Source: Desulfurellaceae bacterium bin18 (lineage in GTDB: Bacteria > Desulfobacterota > Binatia > Bin18). From it: 64,000 bases of DNA. Below the pieces are notes generated by a model. That model was not told the DNA's origin, did no database searches, and worked only from the letters and a program-made list of their open reading frames with translations. Positions 63,249-64,000 of the stretch are shown here, piece by piece. The position numbers were made by a program, and so were the translations under genes. The stretch is from NCBI GenBank assembly GCA_002238415.1, contig MPMI01000026.1:1-64000 (forward strand), written 5' to 3'. Within the stretch, counting starts at the first letter, position 1; every line of letters starts with the position of its first letter.

Positions 63249-63931
63249 TCAGTCCCGCTCAACCCAGTCATCAAGGACGGACGGGACGCGCAGATGTTCG
63301 GGGACGCGCTCCACGCCAATACGGCGGTCCAACTCTGCGTGCCAGTGATAAATGCGCCGCTCCTGATAGTTGAGCGGAACCCCACAGAACCCCGGTGAGG
63401 TGATCGACTCCTGGATCGGCTCCACAAAGGCGATGTCTTCGTCAACGATCCGATCAAAATTCGCAATGCGCGTCTCCCACAACGGAGGGCGCTCGCCACC
63501 GCCCCAGTCCGGGGCGAACCAGATGACATCCAGGATGGTGCGGTCCACGCTCTGCGGCCAGAAGGCAACGGCCGGAATGCCGGTCGGCGAGATCGGTACA
63601 ATCATATTCGGAAATACGAGGTAACTCGGATTATGATTCCGCTCGATGGTCGTGGCCGTGGCCATCTCGGGCATGCCTATAGTTCCGGGATCAACCCAAT
63701 CCGGACGCCGGTTGGGCGAGAGCATCATCGAGTGGCCGTGCTCCCACAGATGTACGCTGGTCCCCAGGTTGTCGAAGATGCGGTCGGTGGTGTGACGGTG
63801 CAATAACCGGAAGTGATACGCCTCCAGAAAGTTTTCCAGCACGACCTTGTAATTGCCCCGCACCTCGACGCTGCGCCGGTGGACGAGCCGTAAATCATGC
63901 AGGTGCAAAAACGGGGAATTAATCCCCCTCA
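63249..63931 (-). CDS. Rieske-type aromatic-ring hydroxylating oxygenase alpha subunit, C-terminal part (5' end lost)
   Basis: From 63249 the minus strand reads the catalytic START-like domain: VVLENFLEAYHFRLLHRHT has the iron-binding D/E-x-x-H-x-x-x-H pattern seen in Rieske dioxygenases (EAYHF and RLLHRH) and DVIWFAPDWGGGERPP and YLVFPNM follow. The N-terminal Rieske 2Fe-2S domain (CxHx15-CxxH) would be before the visible start, outside the reliable sequence. The gene is followed on the same strand by the end of the amidohydrolase (convergent). It hydroxylates or demethylates an aromatic or sterol-like substrate with a reductase partner. Confidence 0.8.
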
Positions 63932-64000
63932 AGAAAGTTTCCCACCCCGCCTTTGTAATGGCCCCGCCCCGCGCCGCTGCGCGGGTGGAGGAGCCGTAAA
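63826..64000. repeat. Near-duplicate 69-base segments at the window end (likely contig-end artefact)
   Basis: 63826-63894 and 63932-64000 are both 69 bases and match at about 58 positions; most differences change A or T to C or G in the second copy. They are 106 bases apart, which is not a multiple of three, so a real duplication would break the Rieske frame. The pattern fits low-quality read tails at a contig edge. Confidence 0.55.

Overview
The window is 64 kb of tightly packed, GC-rich bacterial chromosome. No rRNA, tRNA or CRISPR array was seen. Its catabolic and secondary-metabolism gene families look like those of large-genome uncultured soil or marine bacteria (Tectomicrobia/Entotheonella-like, Binatota-like or related lineages). 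That placement is an inference from gene content only. The core consists of families amplified many times: six intact or window-truncated luciferase-like (LLM) flavin oxidoreductases plus one decayed copy, five ACMSD-type amidohydrolases, several SDRs, SnoaL/limonene-epoxide-hydrolase folds, alpha/beta hydrolases, a Baeyer-Villiger monooxygenase and a Rieske dioxygenase. Relics of duplicated genes lie between intact ones.

Region by region. 1-8.4 kb is a mobile island. It holds a zinc-ribbon and a winged-helix miniprotein, a 1417-residue NACHT/STAND NTPase with a C-terminal PD-(D/E)XK nuclease-like domain (probable anti-phage system), a P4-type integrase, and a small phage-like cluster whose first gene carries a textbook -1 frameshift signal. 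The island abuts a beheaded epoxide hydrolase and a cluster of GAAATTTC palindromes. 8.8-14.1 kb carries LLM, SDR, a triple RidA fusion and an Old-Yellow-Enzyme/FadH-like reductase. 14.3-16.6 kb carries a linalool dehydratase/isomerase-like gene interrupted by two in-frame TGA codons, followed by DUF169. 17-31 kb is a run of single catabolic genes. 32.4-35.1 kb is a three-gene operon of N-formylglutamate amidohydrolase, isochorismatase-like hydrolase and glutamine-synthetase-like ligase. 35.3-41.2 kb contains a duplicated SDR plus deazaflavin-reductase-like module, one copy truncated, and a TetR regulator with a clear palindromic operator. 41.5-44.2 kb has a quinol-type nitric oxide reductase with a PPOX-like partner. 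44.4-50.7 kb is a minus-strand run of amidohydrolases, a sulfotransferase and an alpha/beta fold protein. 50.9-64 kb has an amine oxidase, twin LEH proteins, a CMD/AhpD-like gene with an in-frame TGA, an APH-like operon, a BVMO, another amidohydrolase and the end of a Rieske oxygenase.

The main discovery is selenium biology. Two separate genes (14278-15816 and 56699-57271) stay open except for TGA codons that fall at expected catalytic cysteine positions. In the LDI-like gene the two TGAs are nine codons apart, as are the two active-site cysteines of linalool dehydratase. In the CMD gene the TGA makes a C-x-x-U motif. Downstream of the TGAs are compact hairpins with 5-nt loops beginning GGUC, at the spacing expected of bacterial SECIS elements. 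The double-Sec LDI-like protein appears to be an undescribed selenoprotein family. Selenocysteine genes (selA, selB, selC, selD) are not in the window and must be sought elsewhere in the genome.

The last 69 bases look like a degraded copy of sequence about 106 bases earlier and are probably a contig-end artefact.
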